From NCBI GenBank assembly GCA_050084515.1, contig CM114273.1, positions 13,392,001 to 13,456,000 on the forward strand: a stretch of DNA of 64,000 bases. Reading direction: 5' to 3'. Made by a program: the position numbers and the translations under genes. This stretch comes from Blasia pusilla (Eukaryota > Marchantiophyta > Marchantiopsida > Blasiales). Shown one piece after another: positions 13,410 through 25,965 of this stretch. The number at the start of each line of letters is the position of its first letter. The first letter of the stretch is position 1. The notes under the pieces were generated by a model. That model searched no databases and was not told the DNA's origin. It saw only the letters and a program-made list of their open reading frames with translations.

Positions 13410-13975
13410 AAATAGAAATCCGATCATATACTCAAAATGGTACTTACCTAAAATAGTAAGTTCTTCAATATGGCTCCAAATGAGCCAAAACGAAGGGGAA
13501 ACCTACTCTCTCAGGTTTCTCGAGGCCTCACCAGGTCATCCTCGACCTCCTAGGCCTGTCCTCCACTACTCTTGAAGACGCTCTACTACATCTCATCGAT
13601 CTATCTAAAGGACGTGACAATGATGAAACAGTTGAGGATTAGCTTTGTAGATAATATCAATAAGGTCAATTATCTTATTATTATTAGTGATCGTATGTGT
13701 TAGAAAATGTATGTAATATTTACCAAATCAACTTACAAAGATACACAATCCTCTCCCATAGCCACCTCTAATAATTAATCAGCCAAAGCTTGTTAGTGCA
13801 TATGAATATGACCTTAAGCTTCCAACTTTTGAACTCTTGTATCCGAGCTCATACTTGTATTTGATTTCATCACCCTTACATGAGACCATAACATTGATCT
13901 CTTTCAAGTGTTTGTATAATTTTTGGATAATCCTCGTGATGATTAAAGAGTAGGATTTGGAAAAAATCACCACCA
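13410..13975. other. Intergenic, nothing recognised
   Basis: No coding or repeat signature beyond weak similarity of the first ~100 bp to sequence right of 37468. Confidence 0.35.
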
Positions 13976-13979
13976 AATA

Positions 13980-14440
13980 TTATGAGTTTTCCCTCAAATA
14001 CTATCTATCTTAAGTAATTAGAGATCCCCATAAATTTTCATAAGGTATAATAGATTGCCTCAAATACGTTAACAATGAGTAATGGGTATCTTGTCCCATA
14101 AAGCATGTCGGATTACACATGTTGCATCATTATTAACTACCGATCCAAATGTCATATAAAGTGATAAATTATAACTTGCAATTAGATCTAATCCAATAAA
14201 GTTCTCATGCATAAATCTTGAAACAAAATTTCAATACTTATTTGCGAGTAGTGCTCTCATAAAGCGTGATTGTATCACATGCCCTCCATCTAATAAAGGA
14301 GTAATTATTCCAAGTGATGCAACAACCACAACTATCCCTTTGGCACTTTGCACACTTGTAAGAAGAAAATTGAAGATATCTTTCCTATTTACCCTAGCCG
14401 CACACTGGTTTAAAATTGGGAATAGACCATCCACATCCCC
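13980..14440 (-). pseudogene. Helitron Pif1-like helicase fragment
   Basis: The minus-strand frame ending near 14231 reads FLLTSVQSAKGIVVVVASLG and then LLDGGHVIQSRF. This parallels the helicase of the Helitron at 58370-58500 (NLLLASVRSARGITLAVVS and LLDGERIAHSRF). Further down the same strand (about 14000-14130) come degenerate remains of the Walker B segment. The Walker A lysine region is lost and stops interrupt it. It is a scrap of one helicase exon, not a working element. Confidence 0.65.
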
Positions 14441-14479
14441 ACGGATGAGTTTTAGTGCACAAATAAGGTCAATAAACAT

Positions 14480-17400
14480 AGGTAGTCTACAAGGTGATGA
14501 ATTTCCTCACCTATCCCTTGAGTACCCCACTTTGCCTACTCAAATTGTGCCAAAATCTCTCAAATTTTATTATCACTATTTTGAGTCATCTTTTCATAAC
14601 ACTATAAAGAATAGCCATCCAATGCATGTGCATAACAACTTATCTTCCATGTCTTTTCACTTTACAACCCCATTAAAAAAGATCCAAGATCCATGAAAAT
14701 ATTCTTATAATAGCTCATCCACATCTTCTCGAAGCTTTAACACCTCTAAACTCTACTTTGTATCTTAAGATGGATTGATGTAAACTATTATTTAACTTAA
14801 GTTAGGGAAAAGGAAAGGTTGACTCCATGCCGCAAAAAAGACAAGACACAAAATAACCAACAACCCACACCAATACGACAACCCACACTAGTAGGTGGGT
14901 TTATATATTTTGTTTTCTTTGAAAAATTTTGACAATGAAAATGAATAATGAAAATGAAAATGAAGGAAATGGCCATTAAGAACTCTAAAGATGCTTTAAC
15001 AACAAAAAAGAGGATGGAAAACTGATTAGTTTCTTGACTTTGAACTCTCAAACCCAAATCCCCTCAAAACTAGGTAATTCCAATGGAAAAGAAGTCATGC
15101 TAGAAAATAGAAGATGAAGACGGTGTATGGGAGAAACAAACCTCCAAGTGGGCAAAAAGAAAGTCTCCTCTAAAATGAAAGGGATAAGGAAAAATGAATA
15201 ACTTTATTGAAGGAATCAAGGGAGGGAAGAAAATGAAGAGCATCTTGGGTTGGTCGTTTGGACACTTTGCACTCCTTATAGGATATAAAGATAACTCCAT
15301 TCTTCCCTCTTAATCTTCTTGCTCCATGCCTCCTCAACCAATTTATGCCTCTACTCTATGCTCCTATGGAGACACCTACTACATATTAGAGAGAACGATA
15401 TAATCAACCTCCAATCCCCCCCTCACGAATAGATAAGTTTGTGGCGCCCATGCTAGTAGGGACTCAAAAAGCAAGACATGATTGTGGGTCAAAGGAGGAA
15501 ATACCTCAATGTGATCCACCAACATAAGAACCTGGACTAGCTAGTTGGGAGACTAGGAAAGATGACGGAAGCTATCGTGGGACTAACGTTAGGCGAAGCG
15601 CACGCGTGTCTTTTGACTAGCCTTACACAAGAAAGGGGTGTAGCTATTCGTAGGGACAAAGGAAACGCAAACAAGGTTTGAGACCTTGGAGCCAAGCGTC
15701 AAGTCAAGGGTGAGAAACAAGGAATACTTGAGTAGTTAAGATATGTGAGATGCCATGAGACTAGTCAAGAAATGGGATGGCGACAAGAAAACCATGAGAT
15801 GCCAAATGGGGAGTCAATGTAAGCGCTAGCTATGAGACACATGAAATGCAAGTCAAAGCTCCAAGATGTGGCTGGGGAGTTAAGAGTTCCATAATCTATA
15901 GGAAGCCTCTGCCAAGCCATCTTAATGGATAATTGGTGAAATGGTGGTTGCGGATTGCAAAGCACGTTTGGGTTGAGCACCAAAATCAAGGGCTTATGGG
16001 AGACATTTGGGAAGGTAGGATTCCCATTGAGAACCTTATAAGTACATATAGGGGGGACACTCTCCCTACCTACACTCTCAAATCCTTGAAGAACCATGAA
16101 CTGACGACAACGCGTGTTTGGTCATGTTTCAAGTTTGAATTAGGATACGCACTTTGAGGAATTAATCAATGCGTTTCAATATAGGTGAGAAAATTGGGTA
16201 CATTGATGGAGGCTTCCTAGGGAGACGGCATGCACTTGGGGAGACTCAACTTGATTAGGGTTTGGTGGCTTCTTGACTATTTACAAAGCGCAATCAATTG
16301 AGTCTTTGGGACTCCACCTAAGTCTTCCGCTTGTAAAACTCAAGGTTGGAAGTGCTTTGGAATGAAGATAGGAGGAGTAAAGGTTGACCTCTATGACCCC
16401 CTCAATCTTTATCCCTAATCTTTCTATTGTCTAACCTTGGAGGGAGGGAGATGAAAAAGAAGCAAAGGGGCATCATGGAGGCTGGAAGATGAATGACATA
16501 AAAAGGTAAGATAAAACTACTTTAAAGAATAGATATATATAAAAAGGGCACAAAATGAGCACTGCTCTGAATAACGCATGCTCCATAATCATTTTGTGAG
16601 TCCATTTTTTGTGGCCTTCTACTTTGCAAGTTCATATTTAGGAGTCTAGATCATACAAGCCATTTGCAAATCTTACACATGCCCGTAATCTACATTGCAA
16701 CCGTTCTAAAGTTTTTGAGTCCCTTGAGACTTTTCTATATTTATGAGTCCAATGAGACGTTAGTAACACACAAGGATCCCATATTTTTAATTGTATGTGT
16801 ACCTTTTTATGGTTAGAAACATGCTTTTAATGTTGTAGTACAGAGTCCACAGATGAGTGAGAATTATCGTATCATATGTTTTTTTTTAAATTATTGAATT
16901 TCACATGAGTACTTTCAATTTTAATTTCAATATTAATTATGTTATAGTGTGGTGGTCAGTAGTACAAATGTTATGGCTTATATTTGATATAATCATAAAA
17001 AGATAGTATGCCGCTGTTTGAGATCAAGACTATAGCAAAATTATTCATTCTTAACAATTAGAAATGTATGAAAATACAAAAAGGGAAAGAATCTCAAAGA
17101 ATAACCTCAAAGGAGCCAACCCCCTTGAAAGAGCATTTTATAGACCACTAATTTGCAAATGAAGAAAACCACCACAAAGACTTGCAAATTTCGAGAGTTT
17201 TGCGAGTAAGTAAAATATCTACGTATGCATGCAAAATCTCGCAATCTACTCTGAAAATTGCAAAAAGTTACCAACAAATTTTGAGGACCTTGCCACTCTT
17301 TTATGATTGTTTTGCAAGTGAATTGCAAATGTAAGAAAACAAACTTGTTTGACTCATGGTGTACCCATAAATCGGGAGTCAAATTATCTTCTTTGTGAGT

Positions 17401-17905
17401 CTCAGAATCACAATCTAATATCTATTTTATGTCGTTTACAAGTGTAAGCTATTTGCTACTACGAAGCCTCGAAATTTTTTCAAAGAAGCAATGAAGAATA
17501 AGATGGATAGAAAAGGGAGGAGAATGGAGGGAGCTGCGGTTCTTTGAAGAGGGGAGAGACAAATCCTCTATCCCTGCTAAAAGGAATAGATAGGAGACGT
17601 ACGAAGTTGGATGGGATCCCTCCCTCTCTCCACATGGCCTCCCCTCATCTCAAAGTAAATAGTACTAATAGGGCCACTCAATCCGGATTATGGCCAAGTT
17701 AGGAGGGCCTCGGATGCCGTGGTTACAATGAAGCCCCGTTAAAAGAAACAAGAACTGGAATAGGCGTGTCGTTCCTCTAAACATTTTTTTTAAGGACGGC
17801 CGAAAAAAAAATTTATCCTCTTTTGGATGATGTTATTTTTATTTTATTTTTAATTTAACTAAAAAAATAAAAAAGTGAAGTGAGTGACCAAAAAAGTGGG
17901 GAGAA
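14480..17905. other. Long intergenic stretch, nothing recognised
   Basis: Mixed AT-rich sequence. Open frames are short (for example 14797-15057 minus, 15765-16097 minus, 17107-17382 minus) and match no known domain. Probably decayed transposon sequence, but no terminal repeats or motifs support a specific call. Confidence 0.4.
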
Positions 17906-17911
17906 TTGAGG

Positions 17912-17930
17912 CCCCCTAATAGGGGGCGCC
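17912..17930. repeat. Short perfect hairpin, CCCCCT...AGGGGG
   Basis: GCCCCCT and AGGGGGC flank a three-base AAT loop. It could be a transposon terminus or a terminator-like fold; nothing else supports either. Confidence 0.5.
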
Positions 17931-18066
17931 CACAACCTATCTGGAATCACCCGGATTAAGGTAACGGACGCGGAACGCCATCTGGGCTACTTTCGGAAGA
18001 GGATGGATGATGAATTTTACAGTAGACCATACGCCTACGTCACGAGATAAAAAGTCACGCAGGGCC

Positions 18067-18152
18067 TTGCAAAATAACCCGCCCCAAGATTTCAAACTAG
18101 GGCGGATTACTTTGCAACAAAGATTTGTGAATTTTAGATTCACAAACCTTTG
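18067..18152. repeat. Two back-to-back inverted repeats
   Basis: 18067-18084 pairs with 18100-18117 (18-bp arms, two mismatches, arms TTGCAAA...CCGCCC). Immediately after, 18118-18132 pairs with 18138-18152 (arms CAAAG.TTTGTGAAT, one mismatch). They lie about 260 bp upstream of the Myb-like ORF and could be subterminal repeats of the Harbinger element. Confidence 0.7.
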
Positions 18153-18409
18153 TATGGAATTTGAGTGTGGCCTACCACATTACTAAGAGCGCGGATTTGC
18201 ACTAAGTCATCAAGCGCAGCCACCCACCATCATTGCAAATTTCACTCAGGCCATGGGGGAGGGTCATGGAGAAACAAAGAAGGACCTGCAATTTGAGGGC
18301 CAAAGAAAGAGTTATACTTTCAACGACCCTCTTGGATTCTTTACTACAAAGAACATGGCTCGTACTCCTACTTGACCCTGGAGCAGTGAAGAAGGGAGGA
18401 GGATTTTGA

Positions 18410-19102
18410 ATGAAGAGAGTGCATTATGAAAAGATGTTACCTTACATTGAGGAGCCTAATAATTTTGATGCGCTCCTTGGGTGTGGCAGGAAGACCAAAA
18501 TTGGAGGGAAGTTTCAATCAAAGGTTGTAGTTTTCGATATCATGGCAGCTCACTTGCATAGGGCACGTTTTCCCTTAGTAACAGGTTCCATTTTGCAAAA
18601 TAAACTTGATAGGTATCTTGATGCCTACAAACGCGCATTTTTTATGATGCAAAGCACATATGCAAGATTGAGCAGAGCTGAACTCCAATTTGGTATGACT
18701 TTAGAAGATAAATTAGAGAAAACTTGCCTATTCTTCTTCCGTATGCACACTTTATTTGGTAAGCGTCCCAACATTAAGCCTCCAACCACTATGAATGTTA
18801 GGTTTGGGATACCATCTTGCAAGAGTATTGATGCAAGAAGTAGTAATCTACAAGGAGGTGTCACTAAGCACGACATGGAAGCCCATGCTGAATTTTCCAA
18901 ATCTAGATTTTGTGGATCTGTTGGTGGTAAAGAAGATTATGATGAAATCATCGTTCTTACTCCATCGGAGATCGATTCTCTTGTGGTGGATAGCCAAAAT
19001 TACGTTGAGATGCCAAATCCACCCGTTCCAACAAACAACCATGAAGAATTTATAAACGAAGCCAATGACTTATCCAATCCAGCTCCAAAATTGCACCATT
19101 AA
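18410..19102 (+). CDS. Myb/SANT-like DNA-binding protein, probably transposon-derived (Harbinger ORF2 type)
   Basis: A 230-aa open frame. It has the layout I associate with small trihelix or Myb/SANT-like proteins of transposons: a helical segment (~residues 40-70, AAHLHRARFPLVTG), a middle helix with LDRYLDAYKRAF, then GMTLEDKLEKTC and LFGKRPNIKPP (~residues 95-122). A Ser/Asp-rich tail follows. After the stop, the plus-strand stretch 19340-19525 reads as a charged helix (LKFEEKKETAKLVRTTQVV) that looks like the lost C-terminal coiled coil, so the ORF is probably truncated. A decayed Harbinger transposase lies 4 kb downstream on the opposite strand; Harbinger elements carry such a Myb-like partner that helps bring the transposase to DNA. 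A host gene is possible but less likely. I am fairly sure of the fold class, not of the element assignment. Confidence 0.55.
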   Translation: MKRVHYEKMLPYIEEPNNFDALLGCGRKTKIGGKFQSKVVVFDIMAAHLHRARFPLVTGSILQNKLDRYLDAYKRAFFMMQSTYARLSRAELQFGMTLEDKLEKTCLFFFRMHTLFGKRPNIKPPTTMNVRFGIPSCKSIDARSSNLQGGVTKHDMEAHAEFSKSRFCGSVGGKEDYDEIIVLTPSEIDSLVVDSQNYVEMPNPPVPTNNHEEFINEANDLSNPAPKLHH

Positions 19103-19559
19103 GACCAACCTTAAACTCCAAAAATACAGAGTCATCAATAAGCAAGTCGCTTATCAAGCGCCTTCCGAATTCAAACAGAGCAAACGACCGCATCTGCTGC
19201 AGATTGCCCTCCTCTGCCATAATCAAGCATGTGTGCATGAAAGATTAAAGTCATGTCTCATGGTGCAACATCCAAGCCAACTTTTGTTTATCTTTGCCAA
19301 TAGACCATGAGTCTCACAGTATAATACTGTAATCCGTCGCTAGAGAGTAGAGATAGGTGGAAGAGATTGAAATTTGAGGAGAAAAAAGAGACCGCCAAGC
19401 TAGTAAGGACAACCCAAGTGGTGCTTGAGATGACTCGATATGGAATTTTTTCAGATGAGTTGAAATATGTACTATATTTGCTTGACGCAATTGAACCGAA
19501 AGCCAAAGCAACCAATGTATGTTGAAATGAAGTTGTGATCTTGAGCATAGAGCAGATTT

Positions 19560-22500
19560 CTCTAGTACAAGTTTGCTTCTAATAAGGACTTTTTTTTCTA
19601 AGGAGCTCTTGCTCACGTGACATGTGAATACTTCCAGTTTTCTACAATGTCTATTTTTTTCCTATGCAACGAGTTGCTATGCATTTTGTGTGCCACTATT
19701 GAAGAATTGAATGTTGGATGCCAGTTACGGATTGATCAAATTGTGCCAAGACATAACCATGAGTTCATTCTCACTAATATAGTATATATGCTCATATATG
19801 ATAATTCACTACTATAAGGCCCTTTCTGCCTCTATATAAGAAGAACGTAGCACACACCCCCTTCTTCTTCTACAAAGAACTTAATGTATGATTTCAGTTT
19901 TGTTGCGGTAGTCTATGTTGTTGTTGTGCTTTAGTGCACAAATGGATCAACAGCATGAACATGACTGAAGGAAGCACGACGAGAATGCTCATGTGCACTC
20001 AACTAGGGAAGTCGCATTTCTTTGTATTTGTTTTCTTTAGAAACTAGAAGATTATCTTCAACTTCTGGTGGAGAGGTATGTTGACACAATCCTAGGATAA
20101 AGAACTGCTGCATAATAGGTGACTAATCATCACTTCTGGCAAGTAATAGATGTGTTGGGTTTGAGATTTATGGTTATTTTATTTCTTAAGGCTGTGGATA
20201 AATCTTCTGGTTTGTACGTATGGTTTGCAACAACCGTATATCTGAGGCAACCTTCTTTTCAAGAACTTACCTTCTAAGTGAAGTTTCTAAAGTTGTTGGA
20301 TTGTGGCGCACTGATTTGAAGAAGGTACTATTCATTGCTACGGGATTTGAGATTTATTGGCTACCTCTTCTATAGAGGAATGAACTGTAAAGACTATAGT
20401 TCTCACACTTGATCTTTATGAAATTGATAGATCTACCAGTCTAGAGGAATATTTTAGGAGTACTACTAATGATCTCTTGCTGGTAATCCTCGATGAGAAA
20501 GTCACATTTGTAGGGTGGCCAAATTGGTAGAGTTTCACAAGTCTCACTTGTTGCATGTGAATATATCAACCAAAAAGCAACAAAGTCATTGGTTGATCCT
20601 CGAGAGTACCCAAATCTATTCAGAGATTGGTAGTGGGCGTTGGAAGCCCAAGCTACAATTTAGGAACTCAAGTAAAGGATTGGCTCCACCTAGAGTTTGA
20701 ATATGCTATTTTTTAGTCTGTTTTTCAGTTGTGATCAATTTTTGGGTCTTAGATCCTTACTAGATGTGTTACCAACAGATTAATATACCAAATGTCTTCT
20801 ATGACCTGCAAGCGTCTGTGATGTCTCCACAAATGTGCCCTTGCATGCGTGTAGTAAGACATTAATCAGGGGAAACTAGCCTCCATCAAGGGAGTATTTG
20901 AGCTACGTAGGTACTACAAATGTAGACATGATTGAGGAGATCAAGGCTATGCAGGTGAATGATAATGGTGCTGCTAATGGGCATGCTGAAGAAATTGAAG
21001 ATGAATTTTAGAGCGCTACCCAAGAAGTACCACACGATGAAAATGAAGAGGGTGTTTAATGGAGATGAAAATGGACATAGTCAAGGTGAAGAGGCGGTAC
21101 TTGAATGATGTGGGTATTTTTGTGAACTCTATGAACTAGGCCTCCTAATCTTCATGCTCCTCCTAATTAAGACCCCTCACAATATCACACACTATTGCAT
21201 AACTTGGACACTGACTAGGAATCCGACTTCATAGTCCCCTCACATGAATCATCCTCTTGCTATATCCTGACATTAGTAATAGATAACAAGTAATAGAAAG
21301 GTGAGTAAAGTCATTAGCGTATTGATCCATGGAGGCCCTGCTTCTTGGAAAGGTATAGTGCATTTCATTTGGATGTGCTAAAGAAGTATGAAAGAGATGC
21401 TTTCATTCTTAAGTTGCCTCATGATATGAATTTATTTTCTCAATTTTTGCTTTTGAGATGTTTGAAAGTGACATTCAATCCCTGCATGTTGTAGTGATGC
21501 ACTAGAGCTATTTGGGGCTCCTTTGGAGGTTTGTATGTCCAAGGTAAAAGTAGTATGATAGTGAAATGGTCATTTGAAAAGGTAATGAAGTAACTGAAGT
21601 AGTACCATTTTGAGATTGCATCCGCAAGGAGCAGATGTAGCCTCCATATCACAAAACATACCATTGACTATGACAGCCTTGGATCAACGACATGGAATCT
21701 TGATGTTGAAATTAGGAGGTTGTATGTGAAGGCACTCTCTATTTCTACTCATTTCTATTAAGAGCATATGTCATAATTCTTTGCACACCTTACTCTTGTC
21801 CAAGACATTAAGATTGAAGGTTGTTGGGATAAAATGGAAGAACCTAACTATAGTGGTTGCCAAAGCACTAAGTGTACTTGACATGGTGAAGCAACAGGTT
21901 ACTCCTAGGGGTTGGAGGTTCCTGAACTCCCATAGTAAAGCTCATCTCAAACCCCTGGACATTCCTCCCTTCAAACGCCCAAATCTGCATCCGTTTTCAT
22001 ACACTTGAGAATTCATGCCATCCCAATAATTGTACTGAAAGTTCATGTACTTGCACACAAAGATGTAGGTGACACATGCCAACACCGCCCATGACATAAA
22101 CCTGTGACCGAGGCCCTACCACATGGATCAAAATAATTTTCTAGAGGATTCAAAAGAGTTATTGCATTCGCCACAAATTAATGAGCCTGATATGCATATG
22201 TTGAATATGGACTCATCTGAGGCATGAGTGATATATATACCCAGGTTAGCATTGAGAATGCTCGACAAGAAATATCGGTGCACGGATCCAAATACAACGT
22301 GACCGATCATATCAATCATAAACCCCGAATTGTTTTCCGTGGACCTTGGCTGCAACTGCAAGATCAACACGAGGACCAACACTTAACATGATCTGTTCCA
22401 TATGCACAAGATTTGGAAAAACATTGCCTATGTACTCTTCTTTACTCAATCATGAATCACAACTCCTACCTCAATGAATTGCAACTGACATCTGCTATCT

Positions 22501-23190
22501 TTGAACTCATGGTAGAGTTGAAGTTCAACACCTTGAGTATGGTTGCACGGTGGTAGTCACTTACATATGTGCAGAGAGAACCTTGCCTCATCAAGTGTCT
22601 CTGGTCATCCCATACTATTGTGATTGCATGCATCCAAAGCAGTATATATAAAGGTACATGCATAGAGTAGATGGCAAAGATAGTTATTGAACACAACTAG
22701 CACACACTGGCTCCAGCAGCGGAATCAACACTGAATAGGATCTAACCCATATGCAAATGCTTTGGAAATTGCACGTGTATTCTTCTTTTCAACAAACTTG
22801 AATCATGAACAAAAAAATCCCACCTTTGAACTCTTGGTAGAGTTCATATTCAATATGTGTATGCACAAAATAATGCAACTCATTTGATTGACAAATGCTC
22901 AAAATGATTCAAACAAATTTAAGCATCTTCTAATCATGTGGCGTTTGCCGGCCCTAACCTAGACTGATTTGATAAGATCTTTGAATTGTTACTCATTGTA
23001 AGAAGTGTAAAATTTCAAAATGAGAACCACGACATACTTACATACTTGAAATGTGAGGGGTGGAAAACACATGAATCATCCCTTCAATCTTACTCTGACT
23101 GCTAACTCATAACTGAAATATCTTGACCTACTACTACTTGGCCACAATACTCAAATGGATTTGACTACTCTTTTATTCAAGTAGGCATAG
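19560..23190. other. Mostly anonymous sequence between the Myb-like ORF and the Harbinger transposase
   Basis: A TATA-like CTCTATATAAGAAG sits near 19835, followed by a C/T-rich stretch. No family is recognisable in the open frames (for example 20515-20700 or 21781-22008 plus). If the Myb-like ORF and transposase belong to one element this is its interior, but that cannot be shown here. Confidence 0.35.
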
Positions 23191-23197
23191 AGATGTC

Positions 23198-24638
23198 TTA
23201 GGCAAGGAACCCCATAGGTTTCCAGTTGAATGCTAGACAACCCTGTTGAACTTCCAATCGCCTCTGAATGCCTAGCTCTCTCACCCTTGCTGATGCTCGC
23301 AAGGGGTAATTGTCTAAACCTTGTTCATCTTCCAATTCTTTATCATGATCGTCACTATTCCAAAGGCCATTCCGATTAATTACAAAGTTGTGCAACATCG
23401 CACAATCTATGATCCATTTCACGATTCTACGATTGCATTGGGGATTATTCAATTGAATCCGTATTTCTCGAAGAGAATGCCATCGAGATTTCAAGACACC
23501 TATCCAATGCTCATTCACTTCTCTTGTGTGGGTGACACATTTGTTGAAATCCTGAATGTCAGAGTTTGTAGATGCCATGTGATAGGAGGGGACCAAATGT
23601 GGGAGTGAAGAGTACCCACTATCCCCAAGCAGAAATTAATCTTCATCAAAAGTATTGGGGATGAACATGTTTCTCCACAAGTTTGATCGCTTGAAGCAAG
23701 TGAAATCATGGCAAGATCCAGACATACCTACATTGTCAAACACAAAAATAGGATTTGGTTGAACAGATAATGCAAAAAATTGAAGAGCAAACATGATGTA
23801 GAATATGAAATCATCATTATCATACAAACGAGTGAGGAGGAAAATTATCCTCCTTCGATTGTCGCATACTACTTCCGCATTGATAGAATAATTACATTTT
23901 CTGTCAAAACATGTCTCATCAGAGTCCCGTGGTGTTTGACCACGGGAATAATATCCCATCAATCAGTCCAACATAACCCGTGAATCCATGTTTTGCAAAT
24001 TCATACAAGATCCTTTGACGTTCATGTGAATCGGGCCATTGCAGCTCTTGTGACTGTCTATCAACTAAAGCAACGACAACTCTACGAGTGTAATTCACAA
24101 CATAACCATGGGATGTGCCCCATAAGAATAGAGTGCATGCTAAGCAAGAACTTTCCATTATGCCCTAAACTGTTAAGGGCCACAACCAATTGGACTTTTA
24201 CAGAGAGTTGGGTATTGAAAGCATTCGAGTAGAAGATAGAAGGTCTTCAACTAGGCTCAAAAATTCTTGGAAAGTCTCACGTTGCAATTGGGTTATTTTC
24301 CTAGATTAATTTGGGGGTAAAGCAATGAAGATATTATCCACAAAGTCTTTGGATTTAGGCACCACACTCCAAACCCCTAAAAATCTACTTCCCTACACCA
24401 TTTGGTATAGGTGCAACATATCTTCATCAACCTTAGAATGATCTTCCTCATCTGAGCTTGAATAAGAGGAAAGGGTGTCACTATCGTTGAGTATATCATC
24501 ATCCTCGAGAGAGGAAGTATCAAAATCAAATGAATTTGACTCTAAAGTGGAATCCTGCAGTAAAATTTGGAGTTCAAGAACATGTCGAAGTTCTCTTAAT
24601 AACTGTTTTCTCTTTGAGACTCTTGGCATGATTCCCAA
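23198..24638 (-). pseudogene. PIF/Harbinger transposase (HARBI1-like DDE nuclease), broken
   Basis: Minus-strand remains in N-to-C order. An acidic N-terminal part (24638-24393) has RKQLLRELRHVLELQ. The first catalytic aspartate lies in GFTGYVGLIDG (~23960-23990). The segment NPIFVFDNVGMSGSCHD is at ~23700-23760. The second aspartate is in FLLGDSGY (~23620), and the glutamate is in NEHWIGVLKSRWHSLREIR (~23450-23520). Harbinger transposases cut out and reinsert the element at short T/A-rich targets. All three acidic residues survive, but the frame is broken: a frameshift just after the first aspartate region, an in-frame stop before FLLGDSGY and a shift between the last two pieces. Terminal inverted repeats were not found by eye. 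Confidence 0.85.
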
Positions 24639-24639
24639 T

Positions 24640-25965
24640 TGTTGACAACTTTACTTATGATGGATTTTTATTAAATTCGAAATCCTATGCCCTAAAATCC
24701 CAATACCAATAATTCACGGGGAATCGTAGCCTGTTTAAACAAAAGTCCGTGAATACTTCATCCTCCGTGCTACATTCAAGTGCCCCAACAGAATTTGAAT
24801 AAATATTGAGCATTGATGCACCTGAAAAAATGCCCCAATAGAATTTGAATGGTCAACACATCCTCACTTACAAGTTTAAATACTAAGCTTTGACAGACAT
24901 GTAAACAAAGTCACATCTGGGTTGGTATCAAACTGAGATTTAAAAATCAAGACCTCATTTGATGATAACGTCTCACCCACCGTGTTGTTGAGAAATAATT
25001 CCATATGAGAGGGAGGGACGATACTTGACACTCCCTATCTGTGCCACATCCTTCTCTCCACATGAGATTATGTCTCCCACACAATTCTCTCTGCGCACGA
25101 GATTGATCGTAGCTCGATCTGATGTGAGGCCCCAAATGGTTTAAACTCCCTACTAGGAAGGCATTTCCACGTTCAAAAATCGCCCTTCCATTCCTATATG
25201 TAAACCCCTCCTAAATGTCTGAAGAGAACATGGTTGTCTGAAAATCAAGCCTCGTGCATCTAACCCACGCCCATCGCAACCCATAAGCAAGCACATTCAC
25301 GGATCATGTCACATGTAAAAACCAAGTAAATCGATACTTACCTAAAACCCTAAAACCAACTAAGGCTCTCGGGAAGAAAGATAGCGGACATGAAACGGCC
25401 TCCCCATAGCACCAAAGCGGGAAGTTGGAGAGCTACCCGTTTGGGATCCGGCGAATCCCCGGGATGAGAGATCAAGGAAACCTAAATCCCCGGATATGGG
25501 GATCTTTGACACCCCCCGGATGATGGACGGCCATTAAATTTGTTTTTGATTAGAGGTATTTAATGAAGGCCTAGTATGGAGGGTTCCTAAAAAGTTGCAC
25601 TAAGCGGGGCCGGGCTTCCGGCCACGGGTCCTTCCCGCGAACGCCGTAGGAGGATCGACCCGTTCTAGGGCTCGGAGTTCGCCGTGCCGCCCAGAAGTCC
25701 TTGAAAGCCGAAGGAAGTGCCGCGGGCAGATCCTTTACTCTGTCCTCCCGAACGGTGGAGGCTTAATCTGACTTCGCGGTGGGTGCTCTCTCACTGCCAC
25801 AGTCTGATTAAATCCCTGCGCTCTTCAATTTTTCTCGAAGATCTTGAGGCGAAGGCTAGCTTGGCACTCCCTTCAATTCCTGCACGTTTCGTCTTGTGGT
25901 TTCGCAGCGGCCGGAGACTGCTGTGAAAGCTCGGGGGAGCTCGAGGAGGAAGCAGATTCGCAGCC
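24640..25965. other. Harbinger right flank, then eIF3c promoter and 5' UTR
   Basis: 24640-25500 is anonymous. From about 25560 the sequence becomes GC-rich and leads into the eIF3c start at 25966. The last ~250 bases (CT-rich, then AGCAGATTCGCAGCC before ATG) are the likely 5' UTR. No clear TATA box. Confidence 0.45.
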
